Shown: in pieces, positions 9,228 through 18,652 of the stretch
Layout of the letters: each line of letters opens with the position of its first letter
Position numbering within the stretch: the first letter of the stretch is position 1
NCBI GenBank assembly: GCA_027619975.1
Contig: JAQCGX010000010.1
Span: forward strand, 1 to 64,000
Reading direction: 5' to 3'
Origin: Nitrospinota bacterium
Lineage (GTDB): Bacteria; Nitrospinota; Nitrospinia; Nitrospinales; VA-1
DNA length: 64,000 bases
Made by a program: the position numbers and the translations under genes
Notes under the pieces: model-generated
What the model saw: only the letters and a program-made list of their open reading frames with translations
Told to the model about the DNA's origin: nothing
Databases searched by the model: none

Positions 9228-9692
9228 ATGCCTCATAATTTGAACATCGTTTTGGTGGAACCCAAGATCCACGGGAATACCGGGTCCATCGGCAGGCTCT
9301 GCCTGGCAACCGGAAGCACATTGCATCTGATAGAGCCACTGGGCTTTGAAATCAATGACAAACAACTCAAACGCGCCGGGCTGGATTACTGGAAGCACGT
9401 TCAAGTAGTGATCCACAAAGACCTGAAAACCTTCTTTGAGTCTATCCCGGAGGACTCCCCCAAGGCCTTCTTTTCCACGAAAGCGGAAACTTCTTATTTT
9501 GATCATCAGTTTCAGGCAGGGTCTTATCTCTTTTTTGGCAGTGAGACGGAAGGATTTTCGGAAGAATTGAAAGGTATAGGGATTCAGCCTCTGTATCGTA
9601 TTCCCTTATACGATGACCGGGTGCGCTCGCTCAATCTGGCCAATGCGGTGAGTATCGTGGTGTATGAAGCCATCCGGCAACTGGGGCCTTAA
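9228..9692 (+). CDS. trmL: tRNA (cytidine/uridine-34 2'-O)-methyltransferase
   Basis: A 154-residue SPOUT-family enzyme with the length and motifs of TrmL: NIVLVEPKIHGNTGSIGRLC at the N-terminus, FGSETEGF near 105-112, and the knot-forming IPLYDDRVRSLNLANAVSIV at the C-terminus. It methylates the wobble ribose of tRNA-Leu isoacceptors. It converges with the TPR gene at 9702 with only nine bases between stops. Confidence 0.92.
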   Translation: MPHNLNIVLVEPKIHGNTGSIGRLCLATGSTLHLIEPLGFEINDKQLKRAGLDYWKHVQVVIHKDLKTFFESIPEDSPKAFFSTKAETSYFDHQFQAGSYLFFGSETEGFSEELKGIGIQPLYRIPLYDDRVRSLNLANAVSIVVYEAIRQLGP

Positions 9693-9701
9693 AGTTTCCC
9701 C

Positions 9702-10076
9702 TCAATCTTCAGGGAAATCTTCGGGCTTGAAACCGAATTTCTGGTAATAGTCCCGCAGGCGTTTCAAGGCTCGTTCTTTGTTGTGCGGGTCGCCCTTTTC
9801 CCCAAACAGGTTCCCGGCCTTGAGGATATGCAGGATGGCGTTTCTCCCGTCATTGACCTTTTCGTATAGAATCCCCAGATTAAAATGTGCTTCAGCGGAT
9901 TTAGGGTTTATGCGCAAAGTTTCCTTGAATTCGTTGATGGCGTCCTGGAGTCGTCCTTTTTCTTCATAGGCGGAGGCCAGGTAAAAATGCGCCTCGGCAT
10001 CGTCCGGATTACTTTGCAAACGTTCCTTGTGTTTTTTGAGGGTCCTTCCTTCTGCGAAAATATCCCAGATTCCCAT
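9702..10076 (-). CDS. Small TPR protein
   Basis: 124 residues, cytoplasmic, with two clear TPR units (AEAHFYLASAYEEKGRLQDA and AEAHFNLGILYEKVNDGRNA) after a short N-terminus MGIWDIFAEG. Its ATG overlaps the stop of the upstream STAS-like gene (TGATG), so the two are very likely cotranslated. Confidence 0.82.
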   Translation of the reverse strand: MGIWDIFAEGRTLKKHKERLQSNPDDAEAHFYLASAYEEKGRLQDAINEFKETLRINPKSAEAHFNLGILYEKVNDGRNAILHILKAGNLFGEKGDPHNKERALKRLRDYYQKFGFKPEDFPED

Positions 10077-10426
10077 CAGTCATCTCCCAGTTCATCTTCC
10101 TCAAACAGATCCTGCATCAACTCACGGGTCGTGGCCTCCGAGTTTTTTTTATGCTTGAAGTCGATAAACTCGTTGACTCTACGCAAATGATCCGCAGAAA
10201 TATGACAGAGGATCAATTTTTCCATCAACGTTTCTTTCTCGAATAGATCCAATAGCTTTCCGAGACTTGCGTTCAGAAAAGGGGTGATGACACTTGAGAC
10301 ATCGGTGAAATCCAACTCCACAGATCTGCCGTTTCGCAATTCCACAATAAGAAGTTGATACAGTTTTTCGCCATCATCAATGGATTCGCATTTTTCGCCG
10401 ATCAACTCGGCCATTTTGATCTTCAT
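10076..10426 (-). CDS. STAS-like (DUF4325-type) protein
   Basis: From the ATG at 10426 the protein has 116 residues. The core SVELDFTDVSSVITPFLNASLGKLL matches the STAS-like DUF4325 family, small alpha/beta proteins related to anti-sigma-factor antagonists and often placed with signalling or regulatory genes. A longer frame to 10507 would need a TTG start and adds a segment unlike the family. Its stop overlaps the start of the TPR gene, which suggests a shared function that I cannot name. Confidence 0.65.
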   Translation of the reverse strand: MKIKMAELIGEKCESIDDGEKLYQLLIVELRNGRSVELDFTDVSSVITPFLNASLGKLLDLFEKETLMEKLILCHISADHLRRVNEFIDFKHKKNSEATTRELMQDLFEEDELGDD

Positions 10427-10677
10427 TAAGTGTCTCTTTATGGTTATGGCGTTTTCCTTTTTTATCCAACCTAAGGAAAAACGACCGATAAAATATTTTA
10501 AGGACAAAAGTTCCGTTATTTCATCATATCTAACCCGCCCGGTAAAGCCTGAATTGAAAACTTAAAAATCCTGCAAAAAAAGTTGAGGTTCTTCAGGAAA
10601 CCTATAAAATACCTGCAACCCAACTATTTCACGATTCTGTTCAACTCCGGCGACTCGGCCTTTAGAAAGAAGGACTT

Positions 10678-10827
10678 ATGAATTCTACTGCAACCAAACA
10701 GGCGAAAGTTTCCAATTCCCCATCCCGGCCTCTTAAAGAAACTCTTTGGAACCTTTTCGGGATTTTGTTTTACATCACTGTAGCCGTGGGAGCGGTGTAT
10801 CATCTGATTCCCTTATTCAATAAATAA
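10678..10827 (+). CDS. Small single-pass membrane protein
   Basis: A 49-residue frame starts at ATG 10678 with GAAGGA just upstream. It has a polar N-terminus (MNSTATKQAKVSNSPS) and one membrane segment (LFGILFYITVAVGAVYHLI). The ribosome site, hydrophobic pattern and clean stop support a real gene. Function is unknown. The GDSL hydrolase gene starts 31 bp downstream on the same strand. Confidence 0.6.
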   Translation: MNSTATKQAKVSNSPSRPLKETLWNLFGILFYITVAVGAVYHLIPLFNK

Positions 10828-10858
10828 CCTGCTGACACCTAAAGCACCTTCCGCTGCA

Positions 10859-11608
10859 ATGGCTACCGTTTGCGTAGCAGTTGATACGGTTCCAAAAAAT
10901 GTTCCAGAGATGAGTCCAGGAGAAATATCCCAATGGGTCTTCGCATCAATCGTCTTTGGGGTTTTTATTCTATCAGGTGCAAATTTATTTCCCGCCCACG
11001 CGGAAACGATCCGCTATGTCGCCGTCGGCGATTCCTATACGATCTGTGAGGGAGTTGCCGAAAAGGACTGCTGGCCGGCGTTGTTGACCCGTCACCTGGT
11101 TTCTTCTGGAGTTGATATCGAACTGACAGCCAATCCCTCACAAACGGGCTGGAAGGTGGAGGACGCTATCCGGGACGAGCTTCCGGCATTTGAGAACGCC
11201 AACCCCACGTTTGTTACCTTATTGATCGGGGTGAACGATTGGATTCACGGATCGGGAAGAAACAAATTTATTGCTAACTTGAGAATTTTGCTAGATCGCA
11301 TGCAGAAGGAACTCCCTCGTCCTGAGCGGTTGCTGATCGTCACCTTGCCCGACTTTTCCTGCGCACCCCGAGGGGAAATCCACGGCTATGGCCGTAATAT
11401 CTCCAGGGGAATTTTAAAATACAACGCGATCATTCAAAAGGAAGCAACGGTAAGAGGGCTCCCCGTGGCGGATATTTTTCCGTTATCGCAAACCTTTTGC
11501 GATCAGAAGAACATGTTTGTGGAAGATGGGATCCATCCTTCCGCCCGGCAGTATATACTTTGGGAGCAACTTATTTTTCCCGAGGCCTACAAACTTTTGC
11601 GACAATGA
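10859..11608 (+). CDS. Exported GDSL/SGNH-family hydrolase
   Basis: 249 residues with the SGNH blocks in order: GDSYT with nucleophile Ser59, GVND with Asn126, and DGIHPS with Asp223 and His226. The closest sense is a small-molecule or lipid esterase. A hydrophobic segment at 26-47 ending PAHAET looks like a signal peptide or anchor, so it probably acts outside the cytoplasm. A second ATG at 10910 would put this hydrophobic stretch nearer the N-terminus and may be the true start. The substrate is unknown. Confidence 0.82.
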   Translation: MATVCVAVDTVPKNVPEMSPGEISQWVFASIVFGVFILSGANLFPAHAETIRYVAVGDSYTICEGVAEKDCWPALLTRHLVSSGVDIELTANPSQTGWKVEDAIRDELPAFENANPTFVTLLIGVNDWIHGSGRNKFIANLRILLDRMQKELPRPERLLIVTLPDFSCAPRGEIHGYGRNISRGILKYNAIIQKEATVRGLPVADIFPLSQTFCDQKNMFVEDGIHPSARQYILWEQLIFPEAYKLLRQ

Positions 11609-11643
11609 AAGGCTTCCGACTTCCCTCTTGAAAGGAATTTCCG

Positions 11644-12168
11644 ATGAAAGTGACCCCTCAACTTATCAAGGTTTTTTTTATCTTTCCTTTCAATGTCATG
11701 GTTGTCATTCCAGGGCTGATACTTTGGGTTTCCAGTCAATCCGATTTTCTTACACCCTTCAATTATGGTTTTGATCTGGTTCGCGGAATACCGGGAGGTC
11801 TCTTAATTGCAGTGGGGATCGTTATCGCTTATTCCTGTGTTTCTCTTTTCACCGATCATGGCGATGGGACGCCCTCCCCCTGGGACCCACCCAAAAACCT
11901 GGTCATTCGCGGGATTTACCGCCATGTTCGCAACCCGATGATGGAAGGCGTCTTCTGCGTTCTGCTGGGAGAAAGTCTGCTATCGGGCTCCCTGCTTATA
12001 TTCCTGTGGTTCTCGTTTTTTGTGGCTGCCAACCTGCTCTATATTCCTCTGATCGAGGAACCAAAACTGCTCAGCCGGTTTGGCGACCCTTACCACCTTT
12101 ACATGCAAAACGTGTCTCGATGGCTTCCCCGGAAACACCCCTGGAAAGGGTCGAACGAAAAAAATTAA
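11644..12168 (+). CDS. Isoprenylcysteine carboxyl methyltransferase-like membrane protein
   Basis: 174 residues with about four membrane segments and the signature RHVRNPMMEGV followed by the C-terminal EEPKLLSRFGDPYHLYMQNVSRWLP. This is typical of the ICMT/PEMT-like integral membrane methyltransferases common in bacteria, where the substrate is generally unknown. It follows the GDSL hydrolase by 35 bp and is probably cotranscribed. Confidence 0.83.
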   Translation: MKVTPQLIKVFFIFPFNVMVVIPGLILWVSSQSDFLTPFNYGFDLVRGIPGGLLIAVGIVIAYSCVSLFTDHGDGTPSPWDPPKNLVIRGIYRHVRNPMMEGVFCVLLGESLLSGSLLIFLWFSFFVAANLLYIPLIEEPKLLSRFGDPYHLYMQNVSRWLPRKHPWKGSNEKN

Positions 12169-12341
12169 ATGCTACCGGACTGAAACTTGTGGACAGCCCT
12201 GGGCTGGACCCAACTCGCAGCAAACCCTCCTCGCGAGCCGCTGAACCAGCTACAGTTTCAAATTTCTACAGCAGAGACTCCACCCACTCCTTCAGCTAGT
12301 TTGCTCACGACGCACAATGCATTCTGATTTCGGTTCGAACT

Positions 12342-12842
12342 TTATCGCCGAAACTCCACCATCCGCGTCAGAGCCAGTTTGCGAATATAGAGAATCAATT
12401 GCCAGATCTCTTCATCTTCAAGTTTCTTAAAGGCTGGCATTCCAGTCCCTTTTGAACCGTTCTGGATGATCCAGAAAAGCTGTCCATCCGGCACCCCCTT
12501 GATGGTTTGAGCGCAGGTGAAATTTCTCGGGCGAGGGTTCAGCCCGAATGCCATGGGACCGTTTCCGGTTCCATCCAAACTGTGACACTGCATGCAGGGC
12601 AGGGGCTTGGCTTTTTTCTCGAAAAGAACTTTTCCGGCAAGGATATTTTCAGGATCCGCAGGCAACGGATTTTCCTTTTGGTAATATTCAGCCGGAGCTC
12701 TTTTTGTGTTTCTGGGCTGAGGACATTCATCGGCATATACAAGGAAAGGGCATAAAACCCAAGCCAGAATGAATGACACGACAAACCACCTTCCCTGTAT
12801 CAAATGTGCGCAGCCCTCAGATTTTCTAATCTCTTGAGTCAT
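12342..12842 (-). CDS. Exported class I c-type cytochrome
   Basis: 166 residues. A hydrophobic export segment at about 20-37 (FVVSFILAWVLCPFLVYA) precedes the mature domain. One haem site CMQCH at 83-87 and a likely axial Met in GTGMPAF (Met133) define a monohaem class I cytochrome. The LPADPENILAGKVLFEKK start is typical of electron-transfer cytochromes. The redox partner is not evident from neighbours. Confidence 0.88.
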   Translation of the reverse strand: MTQEIRKSEGCAHLIQGRWFVVSFILAWVLCPFLVYADECPQPRNTKRAPAEYYQKENPLPADPENILAGKVLFEKKAKPLPCMQCHSLDGTGNGPMAFGLNPRPRNFTCAQTIKGVPDGQLFWIIQNGSKGTGMPAFKKLEDEEIWQLILYIRKLALTRMVEFRR

Positions 12843-13000
12843 CCTGGCCTCCGTTCTTAAGTTAACCCCATTGCAAACTCCCTGTTTTTAAGAGGGCAAA
12901 AATAACGGAAAAATTCTATAAAAATCAGAATTTAATCCACTTTTAATAATCACCTCTTCAAAAATTAAATCCCTCGGCCTCCCATATCCATCCAAATATT

Positions 13001-13009
13001 TGATATAAT
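13001..13009 (+). promoter_or_regulatory. Extended -10 promoter candidate
   Basis: TGATATAAT fits the extended -10 consensus (TGn-TATAAT) in an AT-rich stretch 80 bp before the gene at 13091. No good -35 box is visible, which is usual for extended -10 promoters. Confidence 0.4.
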
Positions 13010-13090
13010 TAATACTAATTATATGGAAATACCGCGCACCTTTTATTTGAGGGTTTTCTGCTCCAATTAAAGCCCCATAGATTTAATAAA

Positions 13091-14137
13091 ATGACTTTCC
13101 GACTTTTTCAGAATTTAACTTTTCTTCTCCTCGCCTTGTTGATTGCTGGGACATCCACCCAGGCTCAGGAGAGCGCTTCCCGGAGCGAGAGGATCAGCGC
13201 CCCCGCTGAAAACCTTATCGAAGTGGAAGTGGAAGCTTTTCAATCCGAAGCCTTGGGAGATTTTTTGAAGGATTACCGGCAGGTTTTAAAACAATCCAAA
13301 TTTGATACTTCAATCGTTTTGAAAAATCAAAGGAAAGATTTTTCAACTCTTAAAGAGGAAAATTTTCAGGCTTTGACATCCATAAGTAAAGATAAGCTTC
13401 CAAAAGTTGTTTTAAAAAGAATCCGTCCAGTAAAATATCAAATACCTCAGTCCGTTCCAAAACCAACCCCGCCAACAAGTCTCGGGCCCGATTTTATTTT
13501 TCATGGAGTTTTATCCAAACAAAATTTAGACCAGCACCCTCAACCCCACCACAAAGACAAGCCGTTGAGCCTTAAAGAAAGACAACGCCTCGCAGACATT
13601 AAAAAACTGCACCTGAGTGAAACTCTTCACTTCCGGCAAAGTGAAATAGGCCAACTTAAAACAGAAATAGAACAGGGTTCGCTAAGAGAGCATCAGACCA
13701 AACTCATCGAGTTCAGTCGGCTGATAAAAAAGTTGCAGAAGCAACTCAGTCGCGAGCGACGAGATAACCGCAAGATTTTTCTTGATTTGGGAAACGCTTA
13801 TCTTGAGTCCCAACAGTATCTGAATTCTTTGGATCATGCAGAACGGGTCAAGTTAACCCGCTACGCGCCGCATTCAGGGATCGCCCTGGGCAGTTACGAG
13901 CTGGCTCTCTGGACTTTTAAAATGGCCCTCACGCGGAATCCTAATGACGGCGATACCAACTTTCTTATGGGGAAGGTTTTTTCTAAAATTGGAAATAGAA
14001 ACGAGGCTCTTGAAAGGGCAAAAAACGCGGAATATCTATTCACTAAAAACCGCGAACTGGAGAGAGCCGCCGAAACGCGAAGTTTTATAGATTCTTTGGT
14101 AACTGCCTCACCCAAAAATTATAAAACCGAATTTTAG
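13091..14137 (+). CDS. Exported protein with C-terminal TPR-like region
   Basis: 348 residues. A signal peptide (MTFRLFQNLTFLLLALLIAGTSTQAQ) precedes a Lys/Glu-rich, partly coiled-coil middle (about 170-240). The C-terminal third has TPR-like helices (LDLGNAYLESQQYLNSLDHA, ALGSYELALWTFKMALTRNP, DTNFLMGKVFSKIGNRNEAL). No enzymatic domain. It is followed after 15 bp by the broken MORN gene and probably formed an operon with it. Confidence 0.72.
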   Translation: MTFRLFQNLTFLLLALLIAGTSTQAQESASRSERISAPAENLIEVEVEAFQSEALGDFLKDYRQVLKQSKFDTSIVLKNQRKDFSTLKEENFQALTSISKDKLPKVVLKRIRPVKYQIPQSVPKPTPPTSLGPDFIFHGVLSKQNLDQHPQPHHKDKPLSLKERQRLADIKKLHLSETLHFRQSEIGQLKTEIEQGSLREHQTKLIEFSRLIKKLQKQLSRERRDNRKIFLDLGNAYLESQQYLNSLDHAERVKLTRYAPHSGIALGSYELALWTFKMALTRNPNDGDTNFLMGKVFSKIGNRNEALERAKNAEYLFTKNRELERAAETRSFIDSLVTASPKNYKTEF

Positions 14138-14152
14138 CAAGCAAAATACCTC

Positions 14153-14958
14153 ATGCAAAAAATCGGATGGCCCTTATATTTTTTAGTAGGAACTCTGGCT
14201 TTATCCGTTCCAGCGTTTGCCGAACCGCTTGTCAAATACCACTCCAACGGAAAATTGAGCGTCAAAGGCCATCTGGATGAAAATGGCCTGCCTCATGAAA
14301 TCATCCGCAAATACGATGAGGAAGGCAACCTGCTCTCGGAAGGAAATTTTCATCATGGAGTTTTAGAAGGAGTGAGTAAACTTTACTATCCTTCCGGAGA
14401 GTTGATGACCCACTGGACCTACAAACATGGAAAACGACATGGCATCAGCCACGGGTATTTCCGCAATGGAAAATTGAAAGATGAGGGGTTCTACCAAGAC
14501 GACACCCTCGATGGAAAGGTCAAAATGTATTACGAGGACGGCATCCTGAAAACGGAAATGAACTTTAGGGCATCTCTAAAAATTAGTTTATTACAGGAAA
14601 TCGAACACTGTACAAGGATTTCTTATATTGGTGGCACGGGCTTTCTAGCCCGTGCGAACAGGCTGGAAAGGCGGAATTAAATTCCGCACTTCCGTATAAC
14701 CTTTAAGGGCAGGTCGCCTGTTCCACTAAAACAAAACCATCTCCTTAAGTTGACGATTAGGAGCATTTAGTCAATTTTTAGAGATACCCTTTAAAAAAAG
14801 ATCGGCAGGAAGGCCAGACAAAAACCTATAGAAGAGACGGAAAATTGGAATTCATTTACACCCATAGCAAAGGACGGTTGCTCAACCGAAAAAAATTCGA
14901 TTCCCAGAAAAAACTCGTTCTCGACCAGGATTACCCGGTCCTGCAGGTCCAGCCCTGA
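14153..14958 (+). pseudogene. Exported MORN-repeat protein, split by a 222-bp element
   Basis: A signal peptide (MQKIGWPLYFLVGTLALSVPAFA) is followed by about five MORN/toxin-antitoxin-type repeats (YHSNGKLSVKGHL, YDEEGNLLSEGNF, YYPSGELMTHWTY, YFRNGKLKDEGFY, YYEDGILKTEMNF). At 14568 an inverted-repeat element interrupts the frame; reading continues into it and stops at 14680. The original 3' end resumes after 14789 as KDRQEGQTKTYRRDGKLEF and runs to TGA 14956-14958. Removing the element and one TTTA copy leaves an A7 run that is one base out of frame, so a second lesion seems to have followed the insertion. Confidence 0.8.
14568..14789. mobile_element. 222-bp inverted-repeat element in the MORN gene
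   Basis: Terminal inverted repeats GGGCATCTCTAAAAATT and AATTTTTAGAGATACCC match at 16 of 17 positions. The element is bounded by TTTA on both sides (14564-14567 and 14790-14793), a good 4-bp target duplication. Inside are perfect hairpins: GCACGGGCT/AGCCCGTGC near 14635-14655 and GCGGAAT/ATTCCGC near 14670-14688. No transposase fits, so it is non-autonomous. Confidence 0.75.
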
Positions 14959-15073
14959 ATCCTTCCTGCCTTAATTCGGCACCGGTTCCAGGCGCGTAAT
15001 GCAATATTTCCAGTTTTCACAGCAAACACTTCACGCTTGTCCCTAAAAATCCGCTATAATCGAACGGAATCCT

Positions 15074-16366
15074 ATGACAATCACCTTTTCTCAAAATAGA
15101 CAACCGGCTCCTGCAGAAAAGAAAGCGGTCCTCGTTGGCGTCGAGTTGCCGCGGGCAACCTCCATGTCGGTTTCTTTTGAGGAACTGGAGGGGTTGGCCA
15201 CCACCGCGAACTACCACCCCGTCGCCCGGCTTTCGCAGAAGTTGTCCACCATCAACCCCAAAACCTTTTTGGGAAGCGGCAAGGTGGAAGAACTCGGTCA
15301 GGCAGTCAGCCACCACGAGCCTGACGCGGTTATTTTTGATGCCGAACTTTCACCGGGACAAAACCGCAACCTGGAAAATATCCTCAAATGCCGGGTCATC
15401 GACCGGTCCTGGCTCATTCTGGAAATTTTCAACGACCACGCGCACACCAGGGAGGCTAAAACCCAGGTCGAACTGGCGCGGTTGAGATATGCCCTGCCCC
15501 GGCTGACCCGCATGTGGGGTCATCTGTCGCGGCAACGCGGCGGTATTGGTCTTAAGGACGTGGGGGAAACGCAGATCCAGTTGGACCGGCGTCTCATCCG
15601 CAACGAGATCACCAAACTGGAACGCAAACTGATACAAATCGACAAAGAGAAAGTCACCCAAAGAAAAAGCCGACAGGGGATCTACCGCGTAGCTCTTGTG
15701 GGTTACACCAATGTCGGCAAATCCACCTTGATGAATCGGTTGACCGGAGCCGACACCCTGGTGGAAGACAAACTGTTTGCAACTTTGGACCCCACCATTC
15801 GCAAAATTAAGAAAAACTTCCCCTATCCGGTGCTTCTTGCGGATACCGTCGGCCTCATAGATAAACTACCGCATGATCTGGTGGCGTCTTTTAAAAGCAC
15901 GTTGGACGAGGTGCGCGAAGCGGATCTTCTGATCAAGCTGGTGGATTTCAGCCATCCTCATTACCGCAAGCAAATGGAAACTGTCGATCAGGTGCTCACT
16001 GAACTTGGGGCCCAGGAAATAGACTCTCTTCTGGTATTCAACAAAATCGATCAAATCAGCGACCCGGAACTTCTCGCCAAGGCCCGGTATTTATCCCCGG
16101 AAGCGGTTATGATCTCATGCAAAACGGGTGACGGTATCGAACACCTTCAACAGGCGATCATTCGTTGTTATGAAAACCGTTTGATCCCCTACACCCTCGA
16201 ACTGAAATATTCGCAAACCGATTTGATTTCTGAAATCCGCAAACAGGCTATTATCGTCAAGGAAGACTATGAGGAGGACCGCATCGTTCTCAGCCTGAGA
16301 CTGCCGCCGGGGGAGAAAGACCGACTGAGTAAACTTTTACAGCAAAAATCCAGTACCCCCCTGTGA
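15074..16366 (+). CDS. hflX: Ribosome-splitting GTPase HflX
   Basis: 430 residues with an N-terminal HflX domain (NPKTFLGSGKVEEL, FDAELSPGQNRNLE), the glycine-rich linker RQRGGIGLKDVGETQ near 154-167, and a GTPase domain with G1 GYTNVGKST at 210-218, the DTVG G3 near 256-259 and NKID G4. HflX binds and splits stalled 70S or hibernating ribosomes, especially under heat or antibiotic stress. It is a single gene with about 60 bp to the converging helicase gene. Confidence 0.96.
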   Translation: MTITFSQNRQPAPAEKKAVLVGVELPRATSMSVSFEELEGLATTANYHPVARLSQKLSTINPKTFLGSGKVEELGQAVSHHEPDAVIFDAELSPGQNRNLENILKCRVIDRSWLILEIFNDHAHTREAKTQVELARLRYALPRLTRMWGHLSRQRGGIGLKDVGETQIQLDRRLIRNEITKLERKLIQIDKEKVTQRKSRQGIYRVALVGYTNVGKSTLMNRLTGADTLVEDKLFATLDPTIRKIKKNFPYPVLLADTVGLIDKLPHDLVASFKSTLDEVREADLLIKLVDFSHPHYRKQMETVDQVLTELGAQEIDSLLVFNKIDQISDPELLAKARYLSPEAVMISCKTGDGIEHLQQAIIRCYENRLIPYTLELKYSQTDLISEIRKQAIIVKEDYEEDRIVLSLRLPPGEKDRLSKLLQQKSSTPL

Positions 16367-16373
16367 CCTTCAA

Positions 16374-16400
16374 TTCCCCTGCACCTCAGGGAAGTTTTTA
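16374..16400 (+). terminator. Weak intrinsic terminator after hflX
   Basis: CCCTG/CAGGG hairpin with a 5-base loop, then AAGTTTTTA. It lies just past the hflX stop and before the converging helicase stop. The short stem makes this a modest call. Confidence 0.35.
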
Positions 16401-16432
16401 AAAGCCCTCATTGTTGTGAGAAATGCAATGGG

Positions 16433-18628
16433 TTACATGGGAATCAATTTAGCATGCTTGACGGCGATTTTTTTCTTCCCATGCGGTCGCTTGAAAAATA
16501 TTTCCAGCTTCAAGTCGTCTTCATTGCCTGTGCGGTTCATCACCACCCCCGTGCCAAAGGCCGGATGCAAAAGTTTGGAGCCGATGGAATAAGGCTGATC
16601 CACCGCCGCGGACCTTGATTGTGAACGTATGGCGTAGGCAGGACCTGAAGGGACATTCGATGCCGAATTTGATGAAAAGGAAGGCATCGTTTTTTCTCCT
16701 CCCAGACTGCTTTCTTTCTCCAGGATATCTTCTGGAATTGACAGCAAAAATTGCGACGGTGAATAGTTAAATACGTTTCCATAAATTTTCCGGCGCCGGG
16801 CGTTGCTGACGAACAACATTTTTTTTGCCCGCGTGAATCCCACATAGCAAAGCCGCCGCTCTTCTTCATATTCGGCAGGGTCCGACATGGAACTGCCATG
16901 CGGCAGCAGCCCGTCCTCCATGCCGATGATAAACACCGCGTCAAACTCCAGACCCTTGCAGGTATGAAGCGTCATCAACGGCAGGACCCCACGGGAATCA
17001 TCGAGAGAATCGATGTCCGCAACCAACGCGGTGGAATCTAAAAACTCCTGCAGACTTTGGCCCTGCGTTTCCACCGACTGCTCCACAGCCGAGCACAATT
17101 CCTGCAGATTCTCTTTTCGGGTCCGGCTTTCAATCGTATTCTCTTTATCCAGCATGGCCTCATACCCTGAACGCACAATCACCTCGCGCACCAGATCGAC
17201 GGGAGACCCGCTTTGGAACAAGGCGGAAAAGCCGTCCATCATCTCGACAAATGCCGTGATTTTTTTGCTCACCGCCGTGGACAGCAGACCGTTTGTCCCC
17301 ACGTCTCGCAACCCTTGCATGAGAGAAATATTCGTTTGTTCACAATGGACTTCGACTTTATCCAGCGATGTTTTTCCGATCCCCCGGACGGGCAGATTGA
17401 TGATGCGTTTCAAAGCCACGGAATCATCCGGGTTCAACATCACCTTCAAATAGGAAAGAATGTCCTTGTTCTCTTTGCGAGCGTAAAATTTCAATCCACC
17501 GAATACCTGATACTGAATTCTTTCGCGGCGCAACGCATCCTCCATCACCCGCGATTGCGCATTGGTGCGATACAACACCGCCATATCGTTGAACGAAATG
17601 CCTTTCTCCCGGCTCAACATGACAATTTTTTTGCAGACGTTTCTGGCTTCATCGACCTCGTCTTCCGCCCGGTAATAAACGATCGGATCACCCGCTACAT
17701 TTTTGGTCCACAGGGTTTTGGGTTTGCGGTTGAGGTTTTCCTTGACCACTTCACCGGCGGCTTTCAAAATGTTTTGCGTCGAGCGGTAGTTTTCCTCCAG
17801 CTTGATCACCGTGGTTCCCGGATAATCTCTTTCGAAATGCGAAAGGTTTTCCAGGTTGGCTCCGCGCCAGCGGTAGATACTTTGATCGTCATCTCCCACC
17901 ACGCAAACATTTTTGTGCTTTTTCGAAATGAGTTGGAGTAAATGGTACTGAGTGAGGTTAGTGTCCTGAAACTCATCCACCATGATGTATTGAAACCGAT
18001 CATTGTAAAGCTCGCTCACCTCCCCCACTTCTCGAAGCAGGCGCACGGTCCACATCAGCAGGTCATCGAAATCGAGGGCGTTATTTTTTTTCAGTTCTTC
18101 CTGATACACCACATAGACTTCTGCGGCTTTCATCTTGTTGCCAAAGGGAAGCGAGTCGCGATCTATATCTTTCGGAAAAAGGAAATCGTTCTTGAATCCG
18201 CTGATGTGATTGAGAATCGATTTAGGCGGGAACGCCTCCACATTCATCGACATTTTCTTCATGCATTGTTTGACCAAAGACAACTGGTCCTGGGAATCAT
18301 AAATGACAAAGTCACCGGGAAACCCCAGGGTGGAAATATGCCGTCTCAATATTCTCAGACAAAACGAATGAAAGGTGCTGATCCACGGGGGCGAGTCGGT
18401 GTTACCCAGTATTTTTCGGACCCGTTCTTTCATCTCGGCGGCGGCCTTGTTGGTGAAGGTGATCGCCAGAATACGTTGCCCCGAAACTCCTTTTTCCAAT
18501 ACCAGATGGGCGATCCGGGTGGTGATCACCCGCGTCTTGCCCGATCCGGCGCCGGCGACCACGATGAGCGGACCATCGACATGACATACGGATTGCAACT
18601 GCTGAGGATTCAGCAAATCCTTATTCAT
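16433..18628 (-). CDS. pcrA: UvrD/PcrA-type ATP-dependent DNA helicase
   Basis: 731-residue superfamily 1A helicase. Walker A AGAGSGKT at 25-32, DEFQDTN motif II, GDDDQSIYRWRGA motif III, LEENYRST motif IV, TLHTCKGLEFD motif V and VGFTRAKKML motif VI are all present. The C-terminal tail with GSKLLHPAFGTGVV is the RNA-polymerase/UvrB-binding Tudor-like region of UvrD/PcrA. It unwinds DNA 3'-5' in repair and removes RecA or stalled polymerase. Its start lies 25 bp from an inverted-repeat element that separates it from htrA. Confidence 0.95.
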   Translation of the reverse strand: MNKDLLNPQQLQSVCHVDGPLIVVAGAGSGKTRVITTRIAHLVLEKGVSGQRILAITFTNKAAAEMKERVRKILGNTDSPPWISTFHSFCLRILRRHISTLGFPGDFVIYDSQDQLSLVKQCMKKMSMNVEAFPPKSILNHISGFKNDFLFPKDIDRDSLPFGNKMKAAEVYVVYQEELKKNNALDFDDLLMWTVRLLREVGEVSELYNDRFQYIMVDEFQDTNLTQYHLLQLISKKHKNVCVVGDDDQSIYRWRGANLENLSHFERDYPGTTVIKLEENYRSTQNILKAAGEVVKENLNRKPKTLWTKNVAGDPIVYYRAEDEVDEARNVCKKIVMLSREKGISFNDMAVLYRTNAQSRVMEDALRRERIQYQVFGGLKFYARKENKDILSYLKVMLNPDDSVALKRIINLPVRGIGKTSLDKVEVHCEQTNISLMQGLRDVGTNGLLSTAVSKKITAFVEMMDGFSALFQSGSPVDLVREVIVRSGYEAMLDKENTIESRTRKENLQELCSAVEQSVETQGQSLQEFLDSTALVADIDSLDDSRGVLPLMTLHTCKGLEFDAVFIIGMEDGLLPHGSSMSDPAEYEEERRLCYVGFTRAKKMLFVSNARRRKIYGNVFNYSPSQFLLSIPEDILEKESSLGGEKTMPSFSSNSASNVPSGPAYAIRSQSRSAAVDQPYSIGSKLLHPAFGTGVVMNRTGNEDDLKLEIFFKRPHGKKKIAVKHAKLIPM

Positions 18629-18652
18629 AAGATTTCCATTTTAAAGTTTTTA

